This document shows, one piece after another, positions 1-7,198 of a stretch of 16,025 nt of DNA (within the stretch, counting starts at the first letter, position 1; the number at the start of each line of letters is the position of its first letter). The position numbers and the translations under genes are program-made. Where the stretch lies: contig JAGZIN010000031.1 of assembly GCA_018366195.1 (NCBI GenBank), forward strand, positions 1 through 16,025, given 5' to 3'. This DNA comes from Butyricicoccus pullicaecorum (GTDB taxonomy: Bacteria; Bacillota; Clostridia; Oscillospirales; Butyricicoccaceae). Under the pieces are notes generated by a model. That model was not told where the DNA came from. It saw only the letters and a list, made by a program, of their open reading frames with translations, and made no database searches.

Positions 1-59
1 TTCTTTATTATAGCAAAAGGAGTTTTTATTTCTTCATCTTCGGCAATAGCCTTTTTTTG

Positions 60-82
60 AACCACTCGCCTAGCGAGTGGTT
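60..82. repeat. Perfect 10-bp hairpin, possible terminator or mobile-element hairpin
   Basis: AACCACTCGC, a 3-nt loop CTA, then GCGAGTGGTT form a perfect 10-bp stem. It is followed on the plus strand by TTTTAC and preceded by a run of seven T (52-58). It could stop plus-strand transcription entering from the left edge. Short perfect hairpins of this kind also mark the ends of IS200/IS605-like elements, but no transposase is visible here, so that reading is a guess. Confidence 0.45.
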
Positions 83-92
83 TTACATCACA

Positions 93-122
93 AAAAGAGG
101 GAAGCCTGTGCTTCCCTCTTTT
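93..122 (-). terminator. Intrinsic terminator of rny
   Basis: AAAAGAGGGAAGC and GCTTCCCTCTTTT form a 13-bp stem with a 4-nt loop, 24 bp downstream of the rny stop codon. Read on the minus strand it ends in a run of T (plus-strand A92-A96). The stem also ends in TTTT on the plus strand, so it may work in both directions. Confidence 0.8.
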
Positions 123-146
123 GTGGTGTTGTCGGTTTGAATCCAT

Positions 147-1685
147 TTATTTTGCGTAATCAATGGCGCGGGTTTCGCGAATCATATTGATTTTAATTTG
201 GCCCGGGTAATCGAGCTGTTCTTCAATATGCTTTGCAATATCGCGTGCCAAAAGCACCATGCTGTCATCAGAAACCTCTTCCGGCTTGACGATGATGCGG
301 ATTTCGCGTCCGGCTTGGATTGCATAAGAGCCAGAAACCCCTGGCGTTGTGTTTGCAATTTCTTCCAGCTTTTCGAGACGCTTGATATAGTTTTCCAGAT
401 TTTCACGGCGTGCACCCGGGCGCGCTGCGGAAATGGCATCTGCCGCCTGCACGAGACATGCCACAACGGTCTGCGGCTCGATATCGCCGTGATGAGCAGC
501 AATTGCATGAATAATCGGCGGGCTTTCCTTGTATTTCTTTGCAAGGTCCACACCAATGCTGACATGAGAGCCTTCCACCTCATGGTCAACTGCCTTGCCG
601 ATATCGTGCAGCAAACCTGCACGGCGGGCAGGCACAGGGTCAATGCCCAGCTCAGATGCCAGAATTCCGGCAACATGCGCCACCTCAATGGAGTGCATGA
701 GGATATTCTGACCATAGCTTGTACGGTAACGCAGTCTGCCAAGCAGCTTGATAAGCTCAGGGTGCAGACCGTGTATCCCTGTTTCAAAGGTCGCGCGTTC
801 GCCCTCGCTCTTGATGATTTGGTCAATTTCCCGACGGGATTTTTCCACCATTTCCTCAATGCGGGTCGGGTGAATCCGGCCATCGGCAATCAGCTTTTCG
901 AGCGCCATTCGCGCAACCTCGCGGCGAACGGGGTCAAAAGAAGAGAGCGTAATGGCTTCTGGTGTATCATCAATAATGAGATCCACACCGGTCAGCGTTT
1001 CAAGCGTGCGGATATTGCGGCCTTCGCGACCGATGATACGTCCCTTCATTTCATCGTTGGGCAGTGCGACAACCGAAACCGTTGCCTCTGCAACATGGTC
1101 GGCGGCACAGCGCTGAATGGCGATGGAGATGAGTTCACGCGCGGTGGACTCTGCCTCCTCTTTCATACGCTGATTGATTTCGCGCAGCTTGACTGCGGCA
1201 TCATGCTGTGCCTCCTGCTCGATGGAGGAAACGAGATAATCCTTTGCCTCCTCGCGGGTCAAGCCGGAAATGCGTTCCAGCGCTGCAAGCTGCTCATTTT
1301 TGAGCTGCTCGCAGGATTCCTGCGTTTTCTGAACCTGTGTGAGTCTGCGGTTCAGCTCCTCACTCTTCTGGTCCAGCGCATCTGTTTTGCGGTCCAGCGT
1401 CTCCTCCTTCTGGGCGAGACGGCGTTCCAGCTTTTGTGTTTCGTTGCGGCGCTCTTTGATTTCGCGTTCGGCTTCACTCCGATTTTTGTGGATTTCGTCC
1501 TTCGCTTCCAAGATTGCCTCACGTTTTTTTGTTTCAGCAGACTTAATGGCATCGTTTACGATGCGGGTAGCTTCCTGTTCAGCACTGCCAATTTCTTTTT
1601 CCGCAACCTGCTTGCGGTACAGGTAGCCTACGAATAAACCAAGAATCACACCGACAACACCGACGAGAATGATTGGCATACTCAT
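147..1685 (-). CDS. rny: Ribonuclease Y
   Basis: RNase Y is the membrane-anchored endoribonuclease that starts mRNA turnover in many Firmicutes. The product is 512 aa, the usual family length. In order it shows an N-terminal membrane helix (about 3-24), a long charged coiled coil (about 25-170), a KH RNA-binding domain with GRIIGREGRNIR (about 215-226), and an HD phosphohydrolase domain with LLHDIGKA (HD at 360-361). The frame stays open back to 1802, but that point lies upstream of the expected transcription start. The ATG at 1683-1685 is chosen because it opens directly into the membrane helix and follows TTGGAGGTG on the mRNA; the spacing is rather long (about 14-16 nt). A second ATG two codons later is possible. 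The gene appears monocistronic, with its own promoter and terminator. Confidence 0.95.
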   Translation of the reverse strand: MSMPIILVGVVGVILGLFVGYLYRKQVAEKEIGSAEQEATRIVNDAIKSAETKKREAILEAKDEIHKNRSEAEREIKERRNETQKLERRLAQKEETLDRKTDALDQKSEELNRRLTQVQKTQESCEQLKNEQLAALERISGLTREEAKDYLVSSIEQEAQHDAAVKLREINQRMKEEAESTARELISIAIQRCAADHVAEATVSVVALPNDEMKGRIIGREGRNIRTLETLTGVDLIIDDTPEAITLSSFDPVRREVARMALEKLIADGRIHPTRIEEMVEKSRREIDQIIKSEGERATFETGIHGLHPELIKLLGRLRYRTSYGQNILMHSIEVAHVAGILASELGIDPVPARRAGLLHDIGKAVDHEVEGSHVSIGVDLAKKYKESPPIIHAIAAHHGDIEPQTVVACLVQAADAISAARPGARRENLENYIKRLEKLEEIANTTPGVSGSYAIQAGREIRIIVKPEEVSDDSMVLLARDIAKHIEEQLDYPGQIKINMIRETRAIDYAK

Positions 1686-1804
1686 AGATTGTTGAGAAAC
1701 ACCTCCAAGAAAAATTTGTTTTGCAAAATCTGTAAAGCAATAATAACCCATATAAGTATTCCGGCCTGGGCGCCGTACATAATTACAAAAGGTATTACAC
1801 AAAT

Positions 1805-1833
1805 ATTGTATAACTTTTTGTCTTTCTTGTCAA
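1805..1833 (-). promoter_or_regulatory. rny promoter (TTGACA-17-TACAAT)
   Basis: On the minus strand there is a consensus -35 TTGACA (1828-1833), a 17-bp spacer and a -10 TACAAT (1805-1810). The start site would be near 1798, giving a 5' leader of about 110 nt before rny. This position argues against the longer in-frame start of rny at 1802. Confidence 0.85.
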
Positions 1834-1903
1834 GGAAAAGGCGCACATCTGCCACAGATTTCATACACACTGACAAACCAAGGCAGAAAGCTTCTTTCTC
1901 CCC

Positions 1904-1933
1904 TTGTAGACCCTGTATCCAATGTAGTATAAT
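1904..1933 (+). promoter_or_regulatory. Promoter of the pgeF-mnmA operon
   Basis: TTGTAG (1904-1909) and a perfect TATAAT (1928-1933) are separated by 18 bp. Transcription would start near 1940 and leave a leader of about 105 nt. The leader holds two small hairpins: ACCG-CAAA-CGGT near 1976, and GAATACGC/GCGTGTTC near 2001-2021 with one G-U pair. I do not recognise a riboswitch. This and the rny promoter fill the 362-bp divergent gap 1686-2047. Confidence 0.7.
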
Positions 1934-2047
1934 GATAAAGTTAATACAAAATAGAATGTTTTCTATATTTCCAAAACCGCAAACGGTTGCATCTCAAACA
2001 GAATACGCAGACGGCGTGTTCTAACCGAACGCTCAGGAGGAAAACCC

Positions 2048-2845
2048 ATGCATGCTTCCATGCGCCGCAGGCAATGCGGTGACTTGATTTATTATACCTG
2101 CGATAGACTGCCTGTGCGCCATGCCTTTACCACAAAAGCAGGCGGGGTCAGCACGGGCGACTGTGCCAGCCTCAATCTCGGCTTTCAGCGCGGTGACGAC
2201 CCTGCCTGTGTGCGGGAAAACTATGCGCGGCTTGCGCAGGCGCTGCACATTCCGCTCGAACGCATGACCCTCACCCAACAGGTGCACGATGACCGCGCCG
2301 TTCTTGTCACTGAGCAGGCCGTGGGCACCGGACTGCACAAGCCGATGGACTGGAATGCAGATGCACTGGTGACGGCGCTGCCCGATACCCCGCTCGCCGG
2401 CTTTTATGCAGACTGTGTGGTTACGCTCTTTTATGACCCTGTCAGCTGCATTTGCGGGGTGTGCCACGCGGGCTGGCGCGGCACAGCAAAGCAAATTCCT
2501 GCCAAAACGGTGAAAAAAATGACAGAGCTTGGGGCGCAGCCCCATCAAATCCTTGCCGTCATCGGACCTTCCATCTGTCAAAGCTGCTTTGAAACCGATG
2601 CCGATGTGCCCGATGCCATGCAGGCACAGATGGGTGCTGCCGTACAAGCGCATATCCGCAAAAAAGGCGTCAAATTCCACGTAGATTTGCAAGGGATTCA
2701 GGTCGATACTCTGCGCCAAGCAGGACTGCTGCCCGAAAATATCATAAACAGCGGCATTTGTACGCAGTGTCACGCGGACATCTTTTGGTCCCATCGGGCA
2801 ACCAACGGAAAACGCGGCGTGCAGGCGGGGGTGATTTGCCTGTGA
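2048..2845 (+). CDS. pgeF: Peptidoglycan editing factor PgeF / YlmD-family copper-type oxidoreductase
   Basis: This is a member of the laccase-like YfiH/YlmD family (Cu-oxidase_4, formerly DUF152), cytoplasmic proteins linked to peptidoglycan precursor quality control and reported to act on purine nucleosides. The protein is 265 aa, a normal length. Family motifs are present: QQVH (77-80), ADC (121-123), CHAGWRG (139-145) and a C-terminal C-x2-C-x5-SHR segment (C238, C241). H80, C123 and H140 match the conserved metal-site residues. The start is set by AGGAGG at 2035-2040, 7 nt before the ATG. It is the first gene of a four-gene operon and its TGA overlaps the next start (GTGA). The exact substrate cannot be read from sequence. 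Confidence 0.9.
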   Translation: MHASMRRRQCGDLIYYTCDRLPVRHAFTTKAGGVSTGDCASLNLGFQRGDDPACVRENYARLAQALHIPLERMTLTQQVHDDRAVLVTEQAVGTGLHKPMDWNADALVTALPDTPLAGFYADCVVTLFYDPVSCICGVCHAGWRGTAKQIPAKTVKKMTELGAQPHQILAVIGPSICQSCFETDADVPDAMQAQMGAAVQAHIRKKGVKFHVDLQGIQVDTLRQAGLLPENIINSGICTQCHADIFWSHRATNGKRGVQAGVICL

Positions 2846-4389
2846 AGCGTCCCATTTTATGGCGTATCACCGTGGGTGCCGCCGCCCTTTCCCTGCTCAC
2901 CGGCTGTACCCTGACCGAGCGGCTCGACGCCGTTCCGAGCGGCTCCATTCCCAGCGCGGCAAGCCGCAAGCCGCACGGCGCAATCGACATGGCGCTGCCC
3001 TATTATACCGCCGAAAAAGTCAACCCCATTACCAGCACCTCCATCATCAATCGCGTCGTGTGCGAAGCGCTCTATGAGGGTATGTTCATTCTCAACGAGC
3101 AGTTCCAGCCCGAGCCGCTTCTGTGCGAACGCTATGAACTGAGCGGTACACGCTGTACGCTGGTGCTCAAAGAGGGGCTTCTGTTTTCTGACGGCTCTCC
3201 GGTTACGGCAGAGGACGTTGTGGCAAGCTATCGGCTCGCACAGCGCACCCCCGCCTCCCCCTATCATGACCGCACTTCCTATATGTCCTCCATTCGTGCC
3301 ACGGACTCCCGCACGGTGCGCATCACCTTAACCGCGGCAAACAGTCGCTTTTTAAGCCTTTTGGACATTCCGATTTTCAAAAAGGGAACAGAGAACAATC
3401 CCTTTGCCGTGGGCACGGGCGCTTTTTCGGTTGCCGAGCAGGAGGGCGAGCCTGTCCTGCTGCCCAATCCCAACTGGCACCGCGGTGCGGTGCGTACGGT
3501 GACGCAGATTGGTCTGGTCGGTACGGTGCGTCCGGACGCGGTCACCAGCAGCTTTGCTGTTGGGGATATCTCTATGACACGTGCCGAGCGCATCTGTGAC
3601 AATCCGGTTACCATCAAGGGCGCAGTTGATGTCTACCAAACCCCAACCACCGAACTGCACTATCTCGGCATACGTGCTTCTCACCCTCTGCTTGCCAACG
3701 AAAACTTCCGCAAGGCATTGAGCCTTGCCATCGACCGCGATCTGCTTTGCAAATCGTCCCTGCAAACCTTTGCAGACCCAGCGGTGCTTCCCATCAATCC
3801 CCAGCCGGACAATCACGCCAATCTATCCAGTTCCCTCAAGCAGGCAAATGCGTATCTGCGGCAAATGGGAATCGAGGACAAAAACGGGGACGGGCGCGTG
3901 GAGGACGCAAGCGGCAGTCCCATTTCGCTGACCCTGCTGTGCAACAGCGAAAACAGCTTCAAGCGCAATGTATGCAGTCAGCTTGTCACGGTCTTTTCTC
4001 ATCTGGGCATTGAGCTGCGCATCAACGCCGTCCCCTTTGCCCAGTATCAGGAGGCTCTGAACAGCGGCATGTTCGATTTATACTACGGCGATATCCTCAT
4101 GACACCAGATTTTGATTTGCGTGCACTCCTCATGACTGGCGGCTCGCTCAATTTTGGCAGATTTTCCGATCTCACGCTTGACCAGCATATCATGACTGTA
4201 CGCACCGCATCTGCCGAAACGCTGCCGCAGGCAGAAGCCGCATTCGAGGAATACTTCCTCGCCAAAATGCCAATCCTGCCGCTCGCCTTTGAGCGTGACC
4301 AAGTCATTGTGCGCAGCGGCTTGCTGGCAAATTTCAACCCGCGCCCCGATCAGATGTTCTGGGCGCCCGCAGATTGGAGACTTGAATGA
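2842..4389 (+). CDS. Extracellular solute-binding lipoprotein, family 5 (peptide/nickel type)
   Basis: The product is a 515-aa lipoprotein of the DppA/OppA class (SBP_bac_5) that captures oligopeptides or similar ligands outside the membrane for an ABC importer. The N-terminus has KR, a hydrophobic stretch and the lipobox LTGC (lipidated C22). The body carries family features such as LKEGLLFSDGSPVTAEDVV, FAVGTGAF, LAIDRDLL and a C-terminal FNPRPDQMFWAPADW. The GTG at 2842 is chosen because it starts the signal peptide, overlaps the pgeF stop by 4 bp and follows GGGGGTGA; the frame is open further upstream, inside pgeF. Its own stop overlaps mnmA (ATGA). No permease or ATPase gene is nearby, so it is an orphan binding protein that must share a transporter or act as a sensor. 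Confidence 0.88.
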   Translation: MKRPILWRITVGAAALSLLTGCTLTERLDAVPSGSIPSAASRKPHGAIDMALPYYTAEKVNPITSTSIINRVVCEALYEGMFILNEQFQPEPLLCERYELSGTRCTLVLKEGLLFSDGSPVTAEDVVASYRLAQRTPASPYHDRTSYMSSIRATDSRTVRITLTAANSRFLSLLDIPIFKKGTENNPFAVGTGAFSVAEQEGEPVLLPNPNWHRGAVRTVTQIGLVGTVRPDAVTSSFAVGDISMTRAERICDNPVTIKGAVDVYQTPTTELHYLGIRASHPLLANENFRKALSLAIDRDLLCKSSLQTFADPAVLPINPQPDNHANLSSSLKQANAYLRQMGIEDKNGDGRVEDASGSPISLTLLCNSENSFKRNVCSQLVTVFSHLGIELRINAVPFAQYQEALNSGMFDLYYGDILMTPDFDLRALLMTGGSLNFGRFSDLTLDQHIMTVRTASAETLPQAEAAFEEYFLAKMPILPLAFERDQVIVRSGLLANFNPRPDQMFWAPADWRLE

Positions 4390-5408
4390 AGAAAATTGTT
4401 TTAGGACTTTCGGGCGGTGTCGATTCGGCTGTATCCGCACGGCTGCTGCGCGAACAGGGCTACGATGTCCATGGACTCTATATGGACGTTGGCTTGGGCG
4501 GTCTGCCCGAAGCGCAGCGTGTCGCCGATGCCTTGGGTATTCCGCTCTACGCCGCACATCGAGAAACACAGTTTGAACAGGAAGTACAGCGCTATTTTGC
4601 ACACGCCTATCAGACCGCACGCACGCCGAATCCCTGTGTCGTATGCAACCGCAAGGTGAAATTTACTGCGCTGTGCCAGTATGCAGACGAAATCGGCGCC
4701 GCATACGTTGCCACCGGTCATTATGCCCGCATCGGGCGAGATGCCGCAGGGCGTGCGCTCCTGATGCGTGCCCGCTCTCCCAAAGACCAGTCTTACATGC
4801 TGGCAAACCTGCCCCGTTCGGTGCTTGAACGCTGCGTGTTCCCGCTGGGAGAAGCCGCAGACAAGGCAGAGGTGCGTGCACTGGCACGGCAAAACCAGAT
4901 TCCAGTTGCCGACAAAAAGGACAGCATGGACGTATGCTTCATTGCAGACGGAGACTACTCCAGCTGGCTGGAGGCGCGCGGCGCTGCACTTCCCGAGGGC
5001 AACTTCGTGGACGAGTCCGGCAATGTCCTCGGACGCCACAAGGGGCTGCACCATTACACCGTGGGACAGCGCAAGGGGCTTGGCGTTGCCGCTTCCGGCA
5101 GACTGTTTGTGCACGAACTGCGTCAGGATACCAACGAAGTGGTTCTGTCGTTAAACGATGTATTCCGAGAACAAATCACGGTGCAGGGGCTGAATCTATG
5201 TGCGCCGGAATATGCAGAAAGCGGCAGCTTTGACTGTCAGGCGCGTGTGCGTTATTCTAAGAGCAGCGAGCAGGCACATGTCACCGTGCACGGAGACGGC
5301 AGTGCCTGCGTCACCTTCGCGCAGGCAGTACGTGCGCCGGCGGCAGGGCAGTTTGCAGTCTTTTACGACGGCGATATCGTCATTGGCGGCGGATTTATTG
5401 ATGGATGA
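4386..5408 (+). CDS. mnmA: tRNA-specific 2-thiouridylase MnmA (short form with CxxC)
   Basis: MnmA adds sulfur to U34 at position 2 in tRNAs for Lys, Glu and Gln. The 340-aa protein has the PP-loop ATP pyrophosphatase motif SGGVDSAV (9-16), the TPNPCVVCNRKVKF block (80-93), the TGHYARI block (110-116) and DVCFIADGDY (182-191). C87 and C184 align with the catalytic Cys102 and Cys199 of the E. coli enzyme. C84 makes a CxxC where E. coli has DxxC. The segment after GLYMD is shorter than in most MnmA proteins and lacks the usual insertion before the conserved Asp, so the total is about 20-30 residues below the common length. It is translationally coupled to the preceding lipoprotein gene (4-bp overlap). 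It could be a second MnmA paralogue rather than the main one. Confidence 0.9.
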   Translation: MKKIVLGLSGGVDSAVSARLLREQGYDVHGLYMDVGLGGLPEAQRVADALGIPLYAAHRETQFEQEVQRYFAHAYQTARTPNPCVVCNRKVKFTALCQYADEIGAAYVATGHYARIGRDAAGRALLMRARSPKDQSYMLANLPRSVLERCVFPLGEAADKAEVRALARQNQIPVADKKDSMDVCFIADGDYSSWLEARGAALPEGNFVDESGNVLGRHKGLHHYTVGQRKGLGVAASGRLFVHELRQDTNEVVLSLNDVFREQITVQGLNLCAPEYAESGSFDCQARVRYSKSSEQAHVTVHGDGSACVTFAQAVRAPAAGQFAVFYDGDIVIGGGFIDG

Positions 5409-5433
5409 TGGATAAGGAATGAAGGATACGGGC

Positions 5434-6384
5434 ATGGGACAGGCAAAAAGTGAATCAAAAAAGCAGGTATTCGCCCGACTTGGCTGGGTCTTGATTCTGT
5501 CTCAGCTTATCACGCTGGGGGTTGTATGGGGTGCAGAGCAAATTTACCGCCTGTATCTGGGAATCCGTGCGCCTGAACTCGATTATGTGAGTCTTGTACG
5601 CCTGCTGCGTTCCAATGGCTGGTCTCTGATGCTGGGTGCCATTGCCGGAGTGCTCCCCTGCCTCAAGCTGCGTCTGACACCGCGTACCAGTCAGCTAACC
5701 GGATATCTCACCCGCACACGCAAATCCATTTCCTTCTCCATGGTATTTGTCTATGTGCTTTTGGTCATGGGCCTGCAAAATATGGCTTCCCTGCTCACAT
5801 TGCCTATGGAGGCTGCTGCCAACAGCATGGGCTGGTCCTTTCTGGACGCCTATACCAGCGCGGCGAGCATGTCCGACACATTGTCCCTATTCCTTTACAC
5901 CGTACTCGTTGCCCCCTTCTGCGAGGAGCTTATCTATCGCGGGTTTGTGCTGCGTGCCCTTGCACCCTACGGAAAAATCTTCGGCATGGTGGTTGCCGCT
6001 CTGCTCTTCGGGCTGATGCATGGCAACATTATCCAGTTCCCCTCTGCCTTGCTATGCGGCTTTCTCTTTGGCTATGTGACCCTTGAATATTCCCTACCCG
6101 CCTCCATGCTCATTCATGCCCTCAACAATTTGGCAGCAGAAGCGATAAGCTGGCTGCAATCTACGGACGAGGTCACCGCCGCTGCTGTCAATCAGGCTGT
6201 TTTTTCCTTTGGTCTTGTTGCACTTCTGCTCTATGTCACCAAGTTCTGGCGCTCCTTTGTGCGCTACTTCCGCGCAAACCGCACAGAAAAAGGGACACTG
6301 TGGCACTTTGTCACAACGCTTCCGATTCTGCTGCTCCTCATCTATCTGGTTCTGCTGACCGGATTGAGCATCACACCAATTTGA
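5434..6384 (+). CDS. CPBP-family (CAAX protease/bacteriocin-processing) intramembrane metalloprotease
   Basis: This is a 316-aa polytopic membrane protein of the Abi/CPBP family, relatives of the Rce1 prenyl endopeptidase. Catalytic motifs are intact (numbered from the upstream ATG at 5419): EELIYR (E169, E170, R174), FGLMHGNIIQF (H201) and LIHALNN (H233, N237). About eight hydrophobic segments are visible. ATG 5434 is preferred because AAGGAT sits 6-8 nt before it, whereas the ATG at 5419 has AAGGA touching it. It lies 25 bp after mnmA, is the last gene of the operon, and is followed by a terminator. The substrate is unknown; in other bacteria such proteins take part in bacteriocin self-immunity or protein processing. 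Confidence 0.88.
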   Translation: MGQAKSESKKQVFARLGWVLILSQLITLGVVWGAEQIYRLYLGIRAPELDYVSLVRLLRSNGWSLMLGAIAGVLPCLKLRLTPRTSQLTGYLTRTRKSISFSMVFVYVLLVMGLQNMASLLTLPMEAAANSMGWSFLDAYTSAASMSDTLSLFLYTVLVAPFCEELIYRGFVLRALAPYGKIFGMVVAALLFGLMHGNIIQFPSALLCGFLFGYVTLEYSLPASMLIHALNNLAAEAISWLQSTDEVTAAAVNQAVFSFGLVALLLYVTKFWRSFVRYFRANRTEKGTLWHFVTTLPILLLLIYLVLLTGLSITPI

Positions 6385-6404
6385 AATCGCTTCTGTTTCT
6401 AACC

Positions 6405-6444
6405 GATACCCGAAATCACACAAGTATGTGCGGTTTCGGGTATC
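6405..6444 (+). terminator. Operon terminator hairpin after the CPBP gene
   Basis: GATACCCGAAA and TTTCGGGTATC make an 11-bp stem. After a small mismatch region it continues with CACA/TGTG pairing to the loop. The T-rich tail TTTCATTTTT follows. It lies 21 bp after the stop of the last operon gene. Confidence 0.75.
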
Positions 6445-6507
6445 TTTCATTTTTGGCTCTTGCGCACTGTGCACAGACAGAATAAAACCTGCTTTTTTTA
6501 CCAACAC

Positions 6508-6534
6508 AACCGGCTCAGAGAGCCAGTTTTTTTT
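6508..6534 (+). terminator. Second hairpin with T8 tail
   Basis: GGCTC-AGA-GAGCC, extended outward by AAC/GTT around one mismatch, is followed by eight T (6527-6534). It looks like an intrinsic terminator on the plus strand, either a backup for the pgeF operon or a relic of a lost gene. From 6535 to the promoter at 6669 I see nothing further. Confidence 0.6.
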
Positions 6535-6668
6535 CGCCTGATGGGTGCGTTCGTCTGGTTCGTCATTTTTTGCTGTTTTTCGTCAAAATTCTCCTTTTCT
6601 CGTGCACCTTCTACCAATAATCCGCCTTGAAATTTGTCTCTTTTTGTGGATTTTTTTTGAAAAAAGGC

Positions 6669-6697
6669 TTGCATTTTCCGCACAGACTCTGTATAAT
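6669..6697 (+). promoter_or_regulatory. Strong promoter of a candidate small RNA
   Basis: TTGCAT (6669-6674), a 17-bp spacer and a perfect TATAAT (6692-6697) would start transcription near 6703-6705. No good ribosome site and no annotated-size gene follows on this strand; the next plus-strand signal is the terminator at 6834-6872. Confidence 0.7.
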
Positions 6698-6702
6698 AAT
6701 AA

Positions 6703-6872
6703 TCGTAGCAAGAAGTCATGCGCTTGCTGCGAACAACATTCGTTGTTCGTCATTCACACCTTTCTCACGCGCCTTTTGGAGAAGGGTGCAGTACACGGGA
6801 TATTTTATATCCCGTGTATTGATGTTTGCACCGAAAAAAGCCAATTCCCCCTCGTGGGGAATTGGCTTTTTT
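6703..6872 (+). ncRNA. Candidate structured small RNA, about 170 nt
   Basis: The stretch between a strong promoter and a strong terminator is nearly all foldable. Hairpins in order: AGCAAG/CTTGCT (6707-6728), GAACAAC-ATTC-GTTGTTC (6731-6748), CACCTTTCTC/GAGAAGGGTG (6757-6788), TACACGGGATAT-TTT-ATATCCCGTGTA (6792-6818, a perfect 12-bp stem), then the terminator stem. GGTGCA (6785-6790) can pair either with the upstream CACC arm or with TGCACC (6827-6832). It does not match any RNA family I know by sequence (not SRP, tmRNA or RNase P, and not clearly 6S). A 34-codon frame (6718-6822) fits inside it but has only a weak, too-close AAGAAG before its ATG, so a small protein is the less likely reading. 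Confidence 0.5.
6834..6872. terminator. Strong bidirectional terminator
   Basis: Six A, GCCAATTCCCC, a 5-nt loop, GGGGAATTGGC and six T form a 17-bp symmetric stem. It ends the candidate small RNA on the plus strand. On the minus strand it ends the phage-like operon, 18 bp after the stop of the last gene. Confidence 0.9.
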
Positions 6873-6889
6873 CTATGTATCTGCCCGCT

Positions 6890-7198
6890 TTACGGCAAAT
6901 CCATCATCTCGGCAATCAAATCCATCAGCTCCGCATTCCACCGCTGTGCAGTACGCTCTCCAACCGGAATTTGCAGCGCTGCACCATAGAGGGTATAGGC
7001 ATTTTGAAAATACACCAACTCAATGATTTTTCGGCGCGCACTGCTGTCTGTCATGTGCTGTACCGTTTCCAACGCCTGATTCACAATGTCCAGACGGCGC
7101 TGTTCCTTGACGGTGCGTTCTGCCTCTGGCTTTTTCATGATTTCCGGATACGTTTTCAAAATCTCACGCACATAAGCTAATTTTCCTCTTTTTCGCAA
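6890..7198 (-). CDS. Small phage-type HTH protein (sigma-region-4/ArpU-like)
   Basis: The 102-aa product has a basic N-terminus and a C-terminal helix-turn-helix of the kind found in late-gene regulators of Firmicutes phages: ARRKIIELVYF, then YTLYGAALQIPVGERTAQRW. This resembles sigma-70 region 4-like ArpU/RinA-type proteins; I assign the type by motif only. The start is taken as TTG at 7196-7198, because AGGAGGTG (7204-7211) lies 5 nt before it and the open frame upstream runs within the preceding gene. It overlaps that gene's end by 22 bp, so the two are co-transcribed. It is the last gene before the terminator. In a complete phage such a protein would switch on packaging and structural genes, which are absent here. 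Confidence 0.7.
   Translation of the reverse strand: MRKRGKLAYVREILKTYPEIMKKPEAERTVKEQRRLDIVNQALETVQHMTDSSARRKIIELVYFQNAYTLYGAALQIPVGERTAQRWNAELMDLIAEMMDLP

Noticed and set aside
1..60. Possible gene ends at the left edge: plus frame ending TGA at 58-60, minus frame reading QKKAIAEDEEIKTPF
   Set aside because: Too short to judge; neither shows a motif, and the minus frame has no start signal after the rny terminator.
198..1637. Long plus-strand frame (479 codons) opposite rny
   Set aside because: It is the antisense shadow of the clearly recognisable RNase Y; its translation is Cys/Leu/Phe-rich with no motif or ribosome site.
2033..2794. Minus-strand frame of 253 codons opposite pgeF
   Set aside because: Shadow of PgeF, whose motifs, start and coupling are all intact on the plus strand.
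6718..6822. 34-codon frame inside the candidate small RNA
   Set aside because: Not called as a gene: only a weak AAGAAG 2 nt before the ATG, and the sequence is dominated by stem-loops. Kept as the alternative reading.
6545..7180. Plus-strand 211-codon frame across the small RNA region
   Set aside because: It runs through two promoters' worth of non-coding sequence and the terminator at 6834, and is antisense to the HTH gene.
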